Positions 23,827-30,728 of a stretch of 30,728 nucleotides of DNA are shown here, one piece after another. The notes beneath the pieces were generated by a model, which was given only the letters and a program-made list of their open reading frames with translations, made no database searches and was not told the origin of the DNA. Position numbers and translations under genes: made by a program. Source of the stretch: an uncultured Phycisphaerae bacterium. Its GTDB lineage: Bacteria > Planctomycetota > Phycisphaerae > Sedimentisphaerales > Anaerohalosphaeraceae. Where the stretch lies: positions 1-30,728 of the forward strand of contig CALKKA010000191.1 in the NCBI GenBank assembly GCA_937995495.1, given 5' to 3'. The first letter of the stretch is position 1. Each line of letters starts with the position of its first letter.

Positions 23827-25311
23827 TTATTGCGGTATCGTATATTGCAAAGCAACGTGTATTATGCTGAAAACCCCCATAAACATGGCGAAAACGACAT
23901 ATCCGACACACAGGCCCAGACACAGAATTATGACCGGTTCAGCGGCAGCGGTAAAAACATTTTTGCGGTAGTTATATTGATAATGATAAAGCGTTTCAAG
24001 ACTTTCGAGAATTTGAGGTGTATTACCTTTGTTAATCTTTTCGTCCATGGCCCAGCAAAGCGCTTTATCAAGACCGCAGATCTTTGCGGATTGAGCGATA
24101 TTGTCGCCGGCTTCAATTTTATTCAGCCATTTCTCCAGTCGTTTCTGATAGCATCGGTTGACATCCAGTCCCAAGGCATGCCTTACGATTATATTAACCG
24201 GATATCCCGCCGTAATCCCTGCACGCAAAGTTTGTGCAAGATATATGTTAGCAAATGTCTTCTCAAACCAATGCAACAAGGGTATATTCCACTTAATCCG
24301 ATCCCCGAGGCGGGATAGCAAACGGGGGCTCTCCGGGTTTCGCTTACAAGACAGAAGATATGCTTTAGATACCAAAAGTATAAAAACGGGCATCATGAAT
24401 AACAATGCGTTAAGGCCATTTCTTCCCAACATCCAGGAGGAGAAGTTCAGTAATGATTGAGTTGCAAAGGGAAGACCGGCTCGTCCGTCACTTATATCAG
24501 AAAGCACTTCTGAAAAAGTGGGAACAATGAAAATCATCAGGCCCATCATAATAAAGAAAGCGACAGTCAAAACGGTTGTCGGGTATATTAAAGCGTCGGA
24601 TTTTTCGATGTTTTTCGAGCCAATCTTTTCAGCGGCTTCTTTCTGGAGCGATTCGATTGCCCTGGGCAATTGGTCCATCTTTTCTGCGGTCGAAATAGAG
24701 GCCAGGATTTCGGAAGGGCATTTCGGGTATCCGCGTCGCAGAGCCTCCGACAGCGGCCAGCCCTGTGTGAGCCAGTGAGCGATATTATTAAAAACAGCGG
24801 CCTCTTTTTTCTTTTTGCCGTGTGCGGCGGTCGTCAGGGCCATCGGCAGGGGCAGTGATTGTCGAATGCACATTGCAATCGTCGAGATGATATCAACCGC
24901 CAAACCATATTTTCGAGCCTGGGCCCACTGGTAGCTTCCCATTAAGAATATGCCAAACAGGACAGGGCTAAAGAGTTGGAAAACGGCTATGAAGACAGCT
25001 AATATAATCAGATACTTAACAATTGTTAGAACAAAGCCGGTCACGGCTCTGTACCAAGGTGTTTCCAAACGGCTCGATGACGGTCCCCAGTGAATGATGC
25101 TGAATGCTGTCGGTACCAAAATGATGGAAAGAGCATACATTATAATTGCTTCATCGGGGATTCTTCCGCTTCCATCAAAACTGATAAGACCGGAAAAAAT
25201 AATCCATGCTGTAGTTGGTATTAATAAGATTAAGCCAATACCCGGTTTTTTCCATGCAAGGATGATGAAGCCCAAAAAGATAATAATATTTATTAAATAG
25301 AGTGTCCACAT
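23827..25311 (-). CDS. Second, enlarged GspF/PilC-like membrane protein
   Basis: Inner-membrane platform protein of type II secretion/type IV pilus systems, 494 aa against about 400 for the family. The first 120 or so residues add several hydrophobic segments (for example LINIIIFLGFIILAW and GLILLIPTTAWIIFSGLISF) not present in normal GspF. Two GspF-type units follow, with MGLMIFIVPTFSEVLSDISD in the first. That block is closely similar to the corresponding SGLLLFVVPTFGEVLYDMSG of the gene just upstream, so the two are paralogs. It starts one base after the gspF stop. The two proteins may form a hetero-oligomeric platform; that is inference. Confidence 0.82.
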   Translation of the reverse strand: MWTLYLINIIIFLGFIILAWKKPGIGLILLIPTTAWIIFSGLISFDGSGRIPDEAIIMYALSIILVPTAFSIIHWGPSSSRLETPWYRAVTGFVLTIVKYLIILAVFIAVFQLFSPVLFGIFLMGSYQWAQARKYGLAVDIISTIAMCIRQSLPLPMALTTAAHGKKKKEAAVFNNIAHWLTQGWPLSEALRRGYPKCPSEILASISTAEKMDQLPRAIESLQKEAAEKIGSKNIEKSDALIYPTTVLTVAFFIMMGLMIFIVPTFSEVLSDISDGRAGLPFATQSLLNFSSWMLGRNGLNALLFMMPVFILLVSKAYLLSCKRNPESPRLLSRLGDRIKWNIPLLHWFEKTFANIYLAQTLRAGITAGYPVNIIVRHALGLDVNRCYQKRLEKWLNKIEAGDNIAQSAKICGLDKALCWAMDEKINKGNTPQILESLETLYHYQYNYRKNVFTAAAEPVIILCLGLCVGYVVFAMFMGVFSIIHVALQYTIPQ

Positions 25312-25312
25312 C

Positions 25313-26512
25313 CTACATCAGCACCTGTATCATTTTGACCATGGGCAGGAACATTGCCAGAACGATGGTTCCCACGGTTCCGCCAAGAAATATGATTAAG
25401 AGTGGTTCCAGCAGACCCTGCATTTGCGATTGCAGCGAAAAGGTTTTGGCGGCGTACATTCGCCCCAGGCTGTTAAGGTTTTCTTTCAGTTCGTTCCTTT
25501 GGGCCCCCAGCTGTACCGAATACAAAAACAGCCGGGGAATCGTTTTGCAGCCCATCCCCGCTTCGAGGAAGTTGGAACCTTCATTAAGTTGGGCGGCCAG
25601 TATCCCGCAGTCCTGTTTGAGCAGTTCACTGCTGGAGGACTGGCCGGACAGTTCGACAGCATCGTTGAGTGTGCATCCGGCGTTGATCAAAACGGACATG
25701 CACTCGGAAAAACGGGCCAGTAAACCGTTCCTGAATACTCGGCCGATCAGTGGCAGTGATCGGAAAAAGTGTTCTTTGGTGCGCCGGCCTGCGGTGTTAA
25801 ACGACAGCGATTTCCAACAGAATACGGTCACCCCAACAACAATGCCAAGTCCCAGCCAGAAGTCCCACACATGCGCAGATACATCCAGGACAAATTCTGT
25901 TAAAAAAGGTAATCCAGCTTTACCGCCAGACATATCATAAAGAACCTCACCAAAGGTTGGCACAACAAATAAAAGTAAACCTGAGACGATCAAAGCTGCC
26001 GCCACCAGCACAACCGCTGGGTAAGTTAACGACTCGATGATAATCCGTTTCGTCCGCAGCTCAACCTGTAAATTCCGGTTAAGATTGGTCAGCATCTCGC
26101 TCAGTCGCCCGGTTTCCACACCGGATTTAAGGATAAGTCCATACAGTGGCGGAAAATCCTTTTGCCGTTTCTGTATGGCCTGATCAATGGGCAGTCCCTG
26201 TTCCAGATCATTGGCCACACCGTTAATCAGCGACCGCATCTTTGCCGACCCGGCGTCCTGTGCCAGCTCTCGCAGTCCCTGTTCCAGCGGAATTCCCGCT
26301 TTGGTCAGCGAAGCAAGCTGTTCATTGAACAGGACGAACTCATTGTGTCCGATGCTTTTGGGAGCCATCGATTCTTTGGTCTTTTCCAGTTCTGTGACCT
26401 GCAAGCCCATCTCGCTAAGGGATGACTTGGCCTGCTCGATGTCACCGGCTTCAATCGTGCCGGTCATCAAACGTCCGGCAGTAGTAACGGATCGATATTC
26501 AAATAATGCCAT
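25313..26512 (-). CDS. gspF: Type II secretion inner-membrane platform protein GspF
   Basis: The protein is 399 aa, the usual length for GspF/PilC, which sits in the inner membrane and couples the ATPase to pilus subunit addition. It starts MALFEYRSVTTAGRLMTGTI, the typical N-terminus. Two T2SSF domains follow, each beginning with a helix bundle (FNEQLASLTKAGIPLEQGL; FSECMSVLINAGCTLNDAV). Three hydrophobic segments are seen at about residues 167 to 190, 219 to 236 and 371 to 395. AAGGA precedes the ATG at 26512. It is second in the operon, 27 bases after the GspE-like gene. Confidence 0.93.
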   Translation of the reverse strand: MALFEYRSVTTAGRLMTGTIEAGDIEQAKSSLSEMGLQVTELEKTKESMAPKSIGHNEFVLFNEQLASLTKAGIPLEQGLRELAQDAGSAKMRSLINGVANDLEQGLPIDQAIQKRQKDFPPLYGLILKSGVETGRLSEMLTNLNRNLQVELRTKRIIIESLTYPAVVLVAAALIVSGLLLFVVPTFGEVLYDMSGGKAGLPFLTEFVLDVSAHVWDFWLGLGIVVGVTVFCWKSLSFNTAGRRTKEHFFRSLPLIGRVFRNGLLARFSECMSVLINAGCTLNDAVELSGQSSSSELLKQDCGILAAQLNEGSNFLEAGMGCKTIPRLFLYSVQLGAQRNELKENLNSLGRMYAAKTFSLQSQMQGLLEPLLIIFLGGTVGTIVLAMFLPMVKMIQVLM

Positions 26513-26539
26513 CGTTTCATTCCTTAATGATAAATCACC

Positions 26540-27688
26540 TCATGTCCCACAAACTCGTTTGATCTCGGTGCTCGTTGTGATGCCCTGATTGATTAACCTT
26601 CTGCCGTCCTGTATCAGTTTCATGTGCCCACGGGATTCAAAGGTTGCTTCCAAACCTTCCATATCGCTTTGCTTAAGGATCGTCTTGCGAACTTGCCCGT
26701 CCAACTCGACCATTTCGGCCAGCAGGACCCGGCCGTGGTATCCGGTATTGTGACATTGTTTACAGCCGCGGGGTTCGTAGCTGCCGTCCGGTTTTTTTTC
26801 TTTGCATTGATCGCAAAGTTTCCGCACGAGCCGCTGGTTGAGGATCGCCGAAACACCAGAGGTCACCTGATACGGTTCGATATTCATTTCCAGCAGGCGA
26901 AGCAGGGCACCGCTGCAATTTCCGCTGTGCATCGTACTCATCAGCAGGTGGCCGGTCAGTCCGGCCTCGATGGCGATCTTTGCGGTTTCAGCGTCACGGA
27001 TTTCCCCGATCATCAGCACTTCGGGGTCTTGGCGCAGCAGTGAACGCAGGGCAGTAGGAAATGTCATTTCTCTATGTGGTTCAATCTGAACCTGTGTTAC
27101 CCCCGCAATGGCTCTCTCGACCGGGTCTTCCAGTGCGACAATGCTTTTGCCGGAAAATTGCTGGAGGATGTATCTCAGCAGGGCCGCCAGTGTGGTGCTT
27201 TTGCCGCTTCCGGCGGGGCCGGTCAACAGCAGAATGCCCTGATTTCGGCAGGCAAATTGCATCAGCGCCGATTCAATCGTCGGATTAAAGCCCAGTTTAT
27301 CCAGCTCGGTCAGCGTATCATTTTCATAGAATATCCGAACCACCGCCCGCTGACCGTGAATGGTTGGGAAAACCGCCAACCGCTTGTCGATGACTTTGCC
27401 GGAGTCGGATATGACCAATTGGTCCTGCGTGCCTTCGATACGGCCTTCCTGTGGGATGTCATTGCGATAAGTCAGCAGATTGCCCAATACTTTCAGGCGG
27501 GAGATGACATTATCACGAATGGCGGCGGGTAGCGTCTCGAACGTCTTTAAGGTACCATCCATGCGGTATTTAACCTGCAATTCGGTGCTGGTCGGTTCAA
27601 AGTGGATGTCACTGGCTCCGAATTGGACGGCCTCTTCAAGAATGCTGTCCACCAGTTGGGCTATATTGGGTTGCCCAGAGTGTTTCAT
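26540..27688 (-). CDS. GspE/PilB-type assembly ATPase lacking the N1 domain
   Basis: Powers pseudopilus assembly. The protein is 382 aa, well short of the 500 to 570 aa of usual GspE/PilB. It begins directly with the N2 domain (AVQFGASDIHFEP) and lacks the N-terminal domain that normally docks to the cytoplasmic membrane protein (GspL or PilM). The ATPase core is intact: Walker A GPAGSGKSTT, Asp box ALEDPVE, Walker B VLMIGEIRD and His box TGHLLMSTMHSG. The zinc module is two CxxC pairs (CDQC and CKQC). No better upstream start exists in the intergenic region, and the ribosome site is weak. It is first in the operon behind the ECF-type promoter at 27738-27771. It is called GspE-like because of the CxxC module. 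Confidence 0.92.
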   Translation of the reverse strand: MKHSGQPNIAQLVDSILEEAVQFGASDIHFEPTSTELQVKYRMDGTLKTFETLPAAIRDNVISRLKVLGNLLTYRNDIPQEGRIEGTQDQLVISDSGKVIDKRLAVFPTIHGQRAVVRIFYENDTLTELDKLGFNPTIESALMQFACRNQGILLLTGPAGSGKSTTLAALLRYILQQFSGKSIVALEDPVERAIAGVTQVQIEPHREMTFPTALRSLLRQDPEVLMIGEIRDAETAKIAIEAGLTGHLLMSTMHSGNCSGALLRLLEMNIEPYQVTSGVSAILNQRLVRKLCDQCKEKKPDGSYEPRGCKQCHNTGYHGRVLLAEMVELDGQVRKTILKQSDMEGLEATFESRGHMKLIQDGRRLINQGITTSTEIKRVCGT

Positions 27689-27737
27689 AAGTTATTTTCA
27701 ATAATGGAAATAAACCAGTTAGATTCGATTCGTTTCT

Positions 27738-27771
27738 ATATTTAAGACGTTCTCGATGGAAAAATGTTACC
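27738..27771 (-). promoter_or_regulatory. ECF-type promoter of the pseudopilus operon
   Basis: On the minus strand GGTAA (27771-27767) is followed by 17 bases and CGTCTTAAATAT (27749-27738). The CGTC -10 core and GGTAA-like -35 resemble ECF sigma promoters (GGAAC/CGTC). Transcription would start near 27735, about 47 bases before the GspE-like gene. The same arrangement in mirror image lies at 27805-27838. Confidence 0.72.
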
Positions 27772-27778
27772 TGAAAAT

Positions 27779-27794
27779 AAAAAAAACTTTTTTT
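27779..27794. promoter_or_regulatory. A8-C-T7 tract, possible shared UP element
   Basis: Eight A, one C and seven T residues sit at the exact centre between the two divergent ECF-type promoters, about eight to ten bases upstream of each -35. Such tracts bend DNA and can serve as UP elements for the polymerase alpha subunits. Confidence 0.45.
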
Positions 27795-27804
27795 GAGGTA
27801 TTTT

Positions 27805-27838
27805 GGTAATATAATGGTTACTAAAGCGTCTTAAATAT
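27805..27838 (+). promoter_or_regulatory. ECF-type promoter of the sigma/anti-sigma genes
   Basis: GGTAA (27805-27809), 17 bases, CGTCTTAAATAT (27827-27838). The 12-base -10 block is identical to that of the divergent promoter at 27738-27771, and spacing matches exactly. It lies about 30 bases before the sigma gene start and is consistent with autoregulation. Confidence 0.72.
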
Positions 27839-27867
27839 CAGAAGCTTCGATGATACTTAGGATAACC

Positions 27868-28443
27868 ATGGCCATTACTCCGACAAGTTTAGGGTTAACA
27901 TTTGACCTGACGCAGGCCGAATCGGTTCAGAAAAGTCAGCGCTGGGTGCTGGTGACGATGCAGGAATTCGGTCCGGCACTGGTGACGATGCTCTGGCGGA
28001 TTCTGGGTAATGAAGAAGATGTTTGCGATGCTTATCAGGATACGTTCCTTCGACTCGCTCACCTGCCGGATAAGAACAAGCCCGCCAATGTTCGCTCTTA
28101 CCTGTTTCGGACGGCTTCAAATGTCGCCATTTCAGTATTGAGGCATAAGCAGTTGCATCGTAAGCACCAGCGTGCCATTTTAGAAAAATATGAAACTCCA
28201 CAACATGATTTTGTCAGGGACCTCGATGCACCGGCTTTGCAAAAACGGCTTCGCGAGGCGATCGCTGAATTACCGGAGTATCTTGGCGATGTGATCATCC
28301 TGCGGGACCTTGCCCAGATGCCGTATCCGCAGGTTGCGCGGATCTTGGGGATTCGCACTGCCGCGGCCAGGGTGTACCGCCATAAAGCGATTAAGCTACT
28401 GGCATCGTGGATGTCAAAATCAGAAAACCGGGAACCATTATGA
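27868..28443 (+). CDS. ECF-like RNA polymerase sigma factor
   Basis: The protein is 191 aa with regions 2 and 4 only. Region 2 covers about residues 32 to 100 (NEEDVCDAYQDTFLRLAHL, YLFRTASNVAISVLR). Region 4 covers about 125 to 185 (LPEYLGDVIILRDLAQMPYP, then QVARILGIRTAAARVYRHKA). The ATG at 27868 was chosen because AGGA lies five bases upstream; the in-frame ATG at 27850 is weaker. It is divergent from the pseudopilus operon and overlaps a zinc-motif anti-sigma gene by four bases. With the matched divergent promoters, it is the likely activator of both itself and the secretion operon. Confidence 0.88.
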   Translation: MAITPTSLGLTFDLTQAESVQKSQRWVLVTMQEFGPALVTMLWRILGNEEDVCDAYQDTFLRLAHLPDKNKPANVRSYLFRTASNVAISVLRHKQLHRKHQRAILEKYETPQHDFVRDLDAPALQKRLREAIAELPEYLGDVIILRDLAQMPYPQVARILGIRTAAARVYRHKAIKLLASWMSKSENREPL

Positions 28444-28952
28444 AAACCGATACAAACACAAATCAATGCCGCAGGACGCGAAGGGGCCGATTGGGCCTGT
28501 GGGATGCGTTCCGAACACGACTTCTGGAGCGGTTGGGCGATCATGTCGCTGAATGCCCGCGGTGTCAAAAACGGCTGGCGACTGTAAATCGTGTCGAACT
28601 GGGATTGATGCTCATAAAAAGCCAGCCCCAGCAGATCGGGCTACTGTCGCGTGCCAATAGGCAGGCGCTGGATGGACTGAAGCATTCATTACGACATGCA
28701 CCCAAATCCGTTATTTTGCGAGGGGTCAATTCTGACATGAATCGGCTGGAAAAAATGCGTCCGGGCCTGGAGCGGTTGCTGAATGCTGCGGCGTGTGTTT
28801 TTGTAGTTTTGATGATTAAAACCGGGGTGTCCAACTCTCTGCTGAATTACCGGGAACAGGGAGAGACTGTCATCCATAACTATTATGCTCGTAATCTCGA
28901 TAGCCAAATCTTTGATGAAATATTCCCCATAGATTCTTCCTCCACCGGCTAA
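28440..28952 (+). CDS. Zinc-motif membrane anti-sigma factor
   Basis: The protein is 170 aa, overlapping the sigma gene by ATGA. Residues H35, C39 and C42 (DHVAECPRCQKRL) form the HxxxCxxC motif of ZAS anti-sigma domains, which bind and inactivate ECF sigma factors. A short hydrophobic segment at about residues 113 to 128 (LLNAAACVFVVLMI) suggests one membrane pass, leaving about 40 residues outside, with no known sensor domain. An earlier in-frame ATG at 28407 lies inside the sigma gene. The likely role is to hold the sigma factor until an envelope signal releases it; the release mechanism is not visible. Confidence 0.78.
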   Translation: MKTDTNTNQCRRTRRGRLGLWDAFRTRLLERLGDHVAECPRCQKRLATVNRVELGLMLIKSQPQQIGLLSRANRQALDGLKHSLRHAPKSVILRGVNSDMNRLEKMRPGLERLLNAAACVFVVLMIKTGVSNSLLNYREQGETVIHNYYARNLDSQIFDEIFPIDSSSTG

Positions 28953-28982
28953 TTGGTCGTTGCACTGGATTTTCATTGAAGA

Positions 28983-29013
28983 TCGAAAAACTTCCTATTT
29001 TCGACCTCTTTTT
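28983..29013 (+). terminator. Probable terminator of the sigma/anti-sigma genes
   Basis: A 7-base stem (TCGAAAA 28983-28989 with TTTTCGA 28998-29004) around an 8-base loop is followed by CCTCTTTTT. It is AT-rich, so only moderately strong. A second dyad, AACATA-TCT-TATGTT (29025-29039), lies between the convergent genes. The rest of 28953-29135 shows nothing coding. Confidence 0.5.
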
Positions 29014-29135
29014 AAAAGTCCCATAACATATCTTATGTTGCATTGGGAAAAAGGGGCGGCCTGTCAAATAATTAGGTTTTTGAGCTAGAATTGCTGTTTG
29101 GTGCTATTTTAAGCTTGTTGTGCGTATTCATTAAC

Positions 29136-30728
29136 CTATGGATGCCCCTGATGACACTTTCCTTCAATTGTCTTAAGCAGGCATGCGGAAGTTTCATTGA
29201 TCCGCTCCCAACTTGTGTAACTGCGATCAATGATCCCCAGTGATTCAAAAATGTCTTCCAGGTCAGCGCGTAATTCAAACGCCTCGTATGCGTCGGTCGA
29301 TTTTATGCGGCAGGCTTTTTTCATTGCTGCAGCAAAAGCTTTTTTGTCACAAAATAGCATCGTCATCTGATAATATTTTTCAAATGCGAACGCTTTACAT
29401 CTTTTCGTACTTGTGAGCATCTCAAATGCTTTTTCTGACTGTCCGTTATCTGAGAGGCAGATTGACAGCTTATACAATACTCGGTAATTCATTGGGTTTT
29501 GAGAGATTGAATTTTCGAATGCACAGATGGCTGCCTGAAGCCTGTTTTCATTCATCATCAAAATACCATATTTATTATAAACATCCGCCTGTGCTGAAGT
29601 ATTCTTAATTTTATCCTGATAGGCATGGATTACATGCTCAATCGTCACAATCTTTTTATCGGACTCTTTGCTGATGGTGTTATTTTCGTCTACAATTGAC
29701 TGGAACTGCAGTGTTGCTGCTTCTGTAAAGAGCAGGACACTGTTTTTCTGTATCGAAGACGCCAGTGAAAGGGTTTGCCTTGATTCTTCCTCTAAACCAC
29801 GCCGTTTTTGGGCAATTGCCAATCCCATATAGGCATCCAGTATCTCGTCGTTAATATCTGAGGCCTTATTGAATTCTTCCGCCGCAAGCGAAAAACGCTG
29901 ATTCCTCAAATAATGAGTACCCAGTTTTATCCTGGCTTCCAGCGAACTGGGTTGCAGGAGGATTGCATTCTCATAGCACGCGATCGCTTCCGATTCCTTT
30001 TCCCATTGGCTATAAACATCTCCCATCCGGATCAATAAGTCCTGTGACGGGCCCACCTGCTCAATCGTCCATTTGATCGCTTCCAGGGCCTGTTCAAACA
30101 TATCGCATTCAACAAGGGATTGTATTTCTTCGTCTCTTGCGGAGTCCATAAAATTATCAGGATGAGAAAGGATTCCAAGATTAAATGTATCAATGGCCTG
30201 TTCTGCTTTGTTGGATTCAAGATACAACTCTGCCAGCAGGATGATGGATGAGATGTCATCGGGATGTTCGGAGGTCAGTATTTCATACTCTTTGACCGCC
30301 CTGTCCAACTGCCCTTCTTTGAGGTAAATTGCGGCCATTCTCTGTCGCGGCAATTGAAGAAAGCTCTTGAATTTGATGCAATCCTGGTAAAACTCAAGGG
30401 CCTGCTCGATTTGCCCCAACCGCTCGTAACAATACCCCATCACATAAAGCGCCATCGTATTTGAGGGTTGTCTCAAATACACGCTCTGGGCCTGTTCAAT
30501 CGCTTCTTTTAGTTCATTTTGCAGGAGACAAACGGCTGCAGCGGCCATACGACCCAGAACGCATTCCGGAAAATCACTCAGATACTCACACGTCTTGTTT
30601 TCTGCCTGAATCAGTTCTCGATTTGCCAGGCAATCATGGATCATGATAAGAAAGCTAGTGCGTTCAGATGGCTCCTCTTGTGAAAGTTTTCGGCCGAGCC
30701 AGTGCCGGACAACTTCTGCGGTGTTAAC
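29136..30728 (-). CDS. Tetratricopeptide repeat protein, 5' end outside window
   Basis: Partial gene: the frame is open from the stop at 29136 to the right edge (530 codons), with no start codon in the last 28 codons. The true start is therefore beyond 30728, and the ATG at 30644 is internal. The visible protein is built of TPR helices. Clear repeats include ALYVMGYCYERLGQIEQALE near the start, RMAAIYLKEGQLDRAVKEYE, LAELYLESNKAEQAIDTF, MGDVYSQWEKESEAIACYEN and KLGTHYLRNQRFSLAAEEFN. A less regular C-terminal part follows. No signal peptide or membrane segment is visible in the part seen. TPR proteins are scaffolds for protein partners; a link to the nearby pseudopilus operon (PilF-like assembly help) is possible but only from location. 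It converges with the sigma/anti-sigma genes. Confidence 0.85.
   Translation of the reverse strand, partial: VNTAEVVRHWLGRKLSQEEPSERTSFLIMIHDCLANRELIQAENKTCEYLSDFPECVLGRMAAAAVCLLQNELKEAIEQAQSVYLRQPSNTMALYVMGYCYERLGQIEQALEFYQDCIKFKSFLQLPRQRMAAIYLKEGQLDRAVKEYEILTSEHPDDISSIILLAELYLESNKAEQAIDTFNLGILSHPDNFMDSARDEEIQSLVECDMFEQALEAIKWTIEQVGPSQDLLIRMGDVYSQWEKESEAIACYENAILLQPSSLEARIKLGTHYLRNQRFSLAAEEFNKASDINDEILDAYMGLAIAQKRRGLEEESRQTLSLASSIQKNSVLLFTEAATLQFQSIVDENNTISKESDKKIVTIEHVIHAYQDKIKNTSAQADVYNKYGILMMNENRLQAAICAFENSISQNPMNYRVLYKLSICLSDNGQSEKAFEMLTSTKRCKAFAFEKYYQMTMLFCDKKAFAAAMKKACRIKSTDAYEAFELRADLEDIFESLGIIDRSYTSWERINETSACLLKTIEGKCHQGHP

Overview
The window looks like chromosomal DNA from a member of the PVC superphylum, most likely Planctomycetota of a Phycisphaerae-like lineage. 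The main clue is a pseudopilin at 21640-22563 that has both a prepilin N-terminus and the C-terminal H-X9-DG signature, which is expanded in that group. Two ECF sigma/membrane anti-sigma pairs and a type III glutamine synthetase fit the same picture. The taxonomic call is an inference from gene content, not a phylogeny. No phage, transposase, CRISPR, rRNA or tRNA was seen.

Layout. (1) 1-10582, minus strand: a nitrogen/glutamine block transcribed as glnN, then gltB-gltD-nadE, then the 5' part of a D-lactate dehydrogenase gene cut by the window edge. glnN has its own promoter with a perfectly spaced sigma-54 motif (10761-10776) and a Rho-independent terminator. gltB has a good housekeeping promoter (8283-8311). 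Glutamine made by GlnN feeds GltBD, and NadE also consumes glutamine. (2) 10583-11367: a long AT-rich gap holding the glnN leader and promoter. (3) 11368-15965, plus strand: pgsA-like, ribBA, a lipoprotein, ECF sigma factor, membrane anti-sigma-like protein and an isochorismatase-family hydrolase, mostly overlapping or closely spaced. (4) 16034-20479, plus strand: the classic translation cluster thrS-infC-rpmI-rplT-pheS. It has a near-consensus promoter before thrS, another before rpmI, a terminator-like hairpin between rpmI and rplT, and a probable non-AUG (ATT) start for infC. pheT does not follow pheS.

(5) 20526-27688, minus strand: a compact type II secretion/type IV pilus-like operon. 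Its order is GspE-type ATPase without the usual N-terminal domain, GspF, a second enlarged GspF-like protein, four pseudopilin-like proteins and, after an 85-base gap, a divergent PilT-like ATPase. No secretin, GspC/L/M, PilM/N/O or prepilin peptidase is in the window. (6) 27868-28952, plus strand: an ECF-like sigma factor and an anti-sigma factor with an HxxxCxxC zinc motif, diverging from the secretion operon. (7) 29136-30728, minus strand: a TPR protein whose frame runs off the window end.

The most interesting structure lies between regions 5 and 6. Two mirror-image promoter-like elements share a GGTAA -35, exactly 17 bases of spacer, and an identical 12-base CGTCTTAAATAT -10. They sit symmetrically around an A8-C-T7 tract, one firing toward the sigma gene and one toward the secretion operon. 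This predicts that the sigma factor drives itself and the pseudopilus machine together, held in check by the membrane anti-sigma factor.
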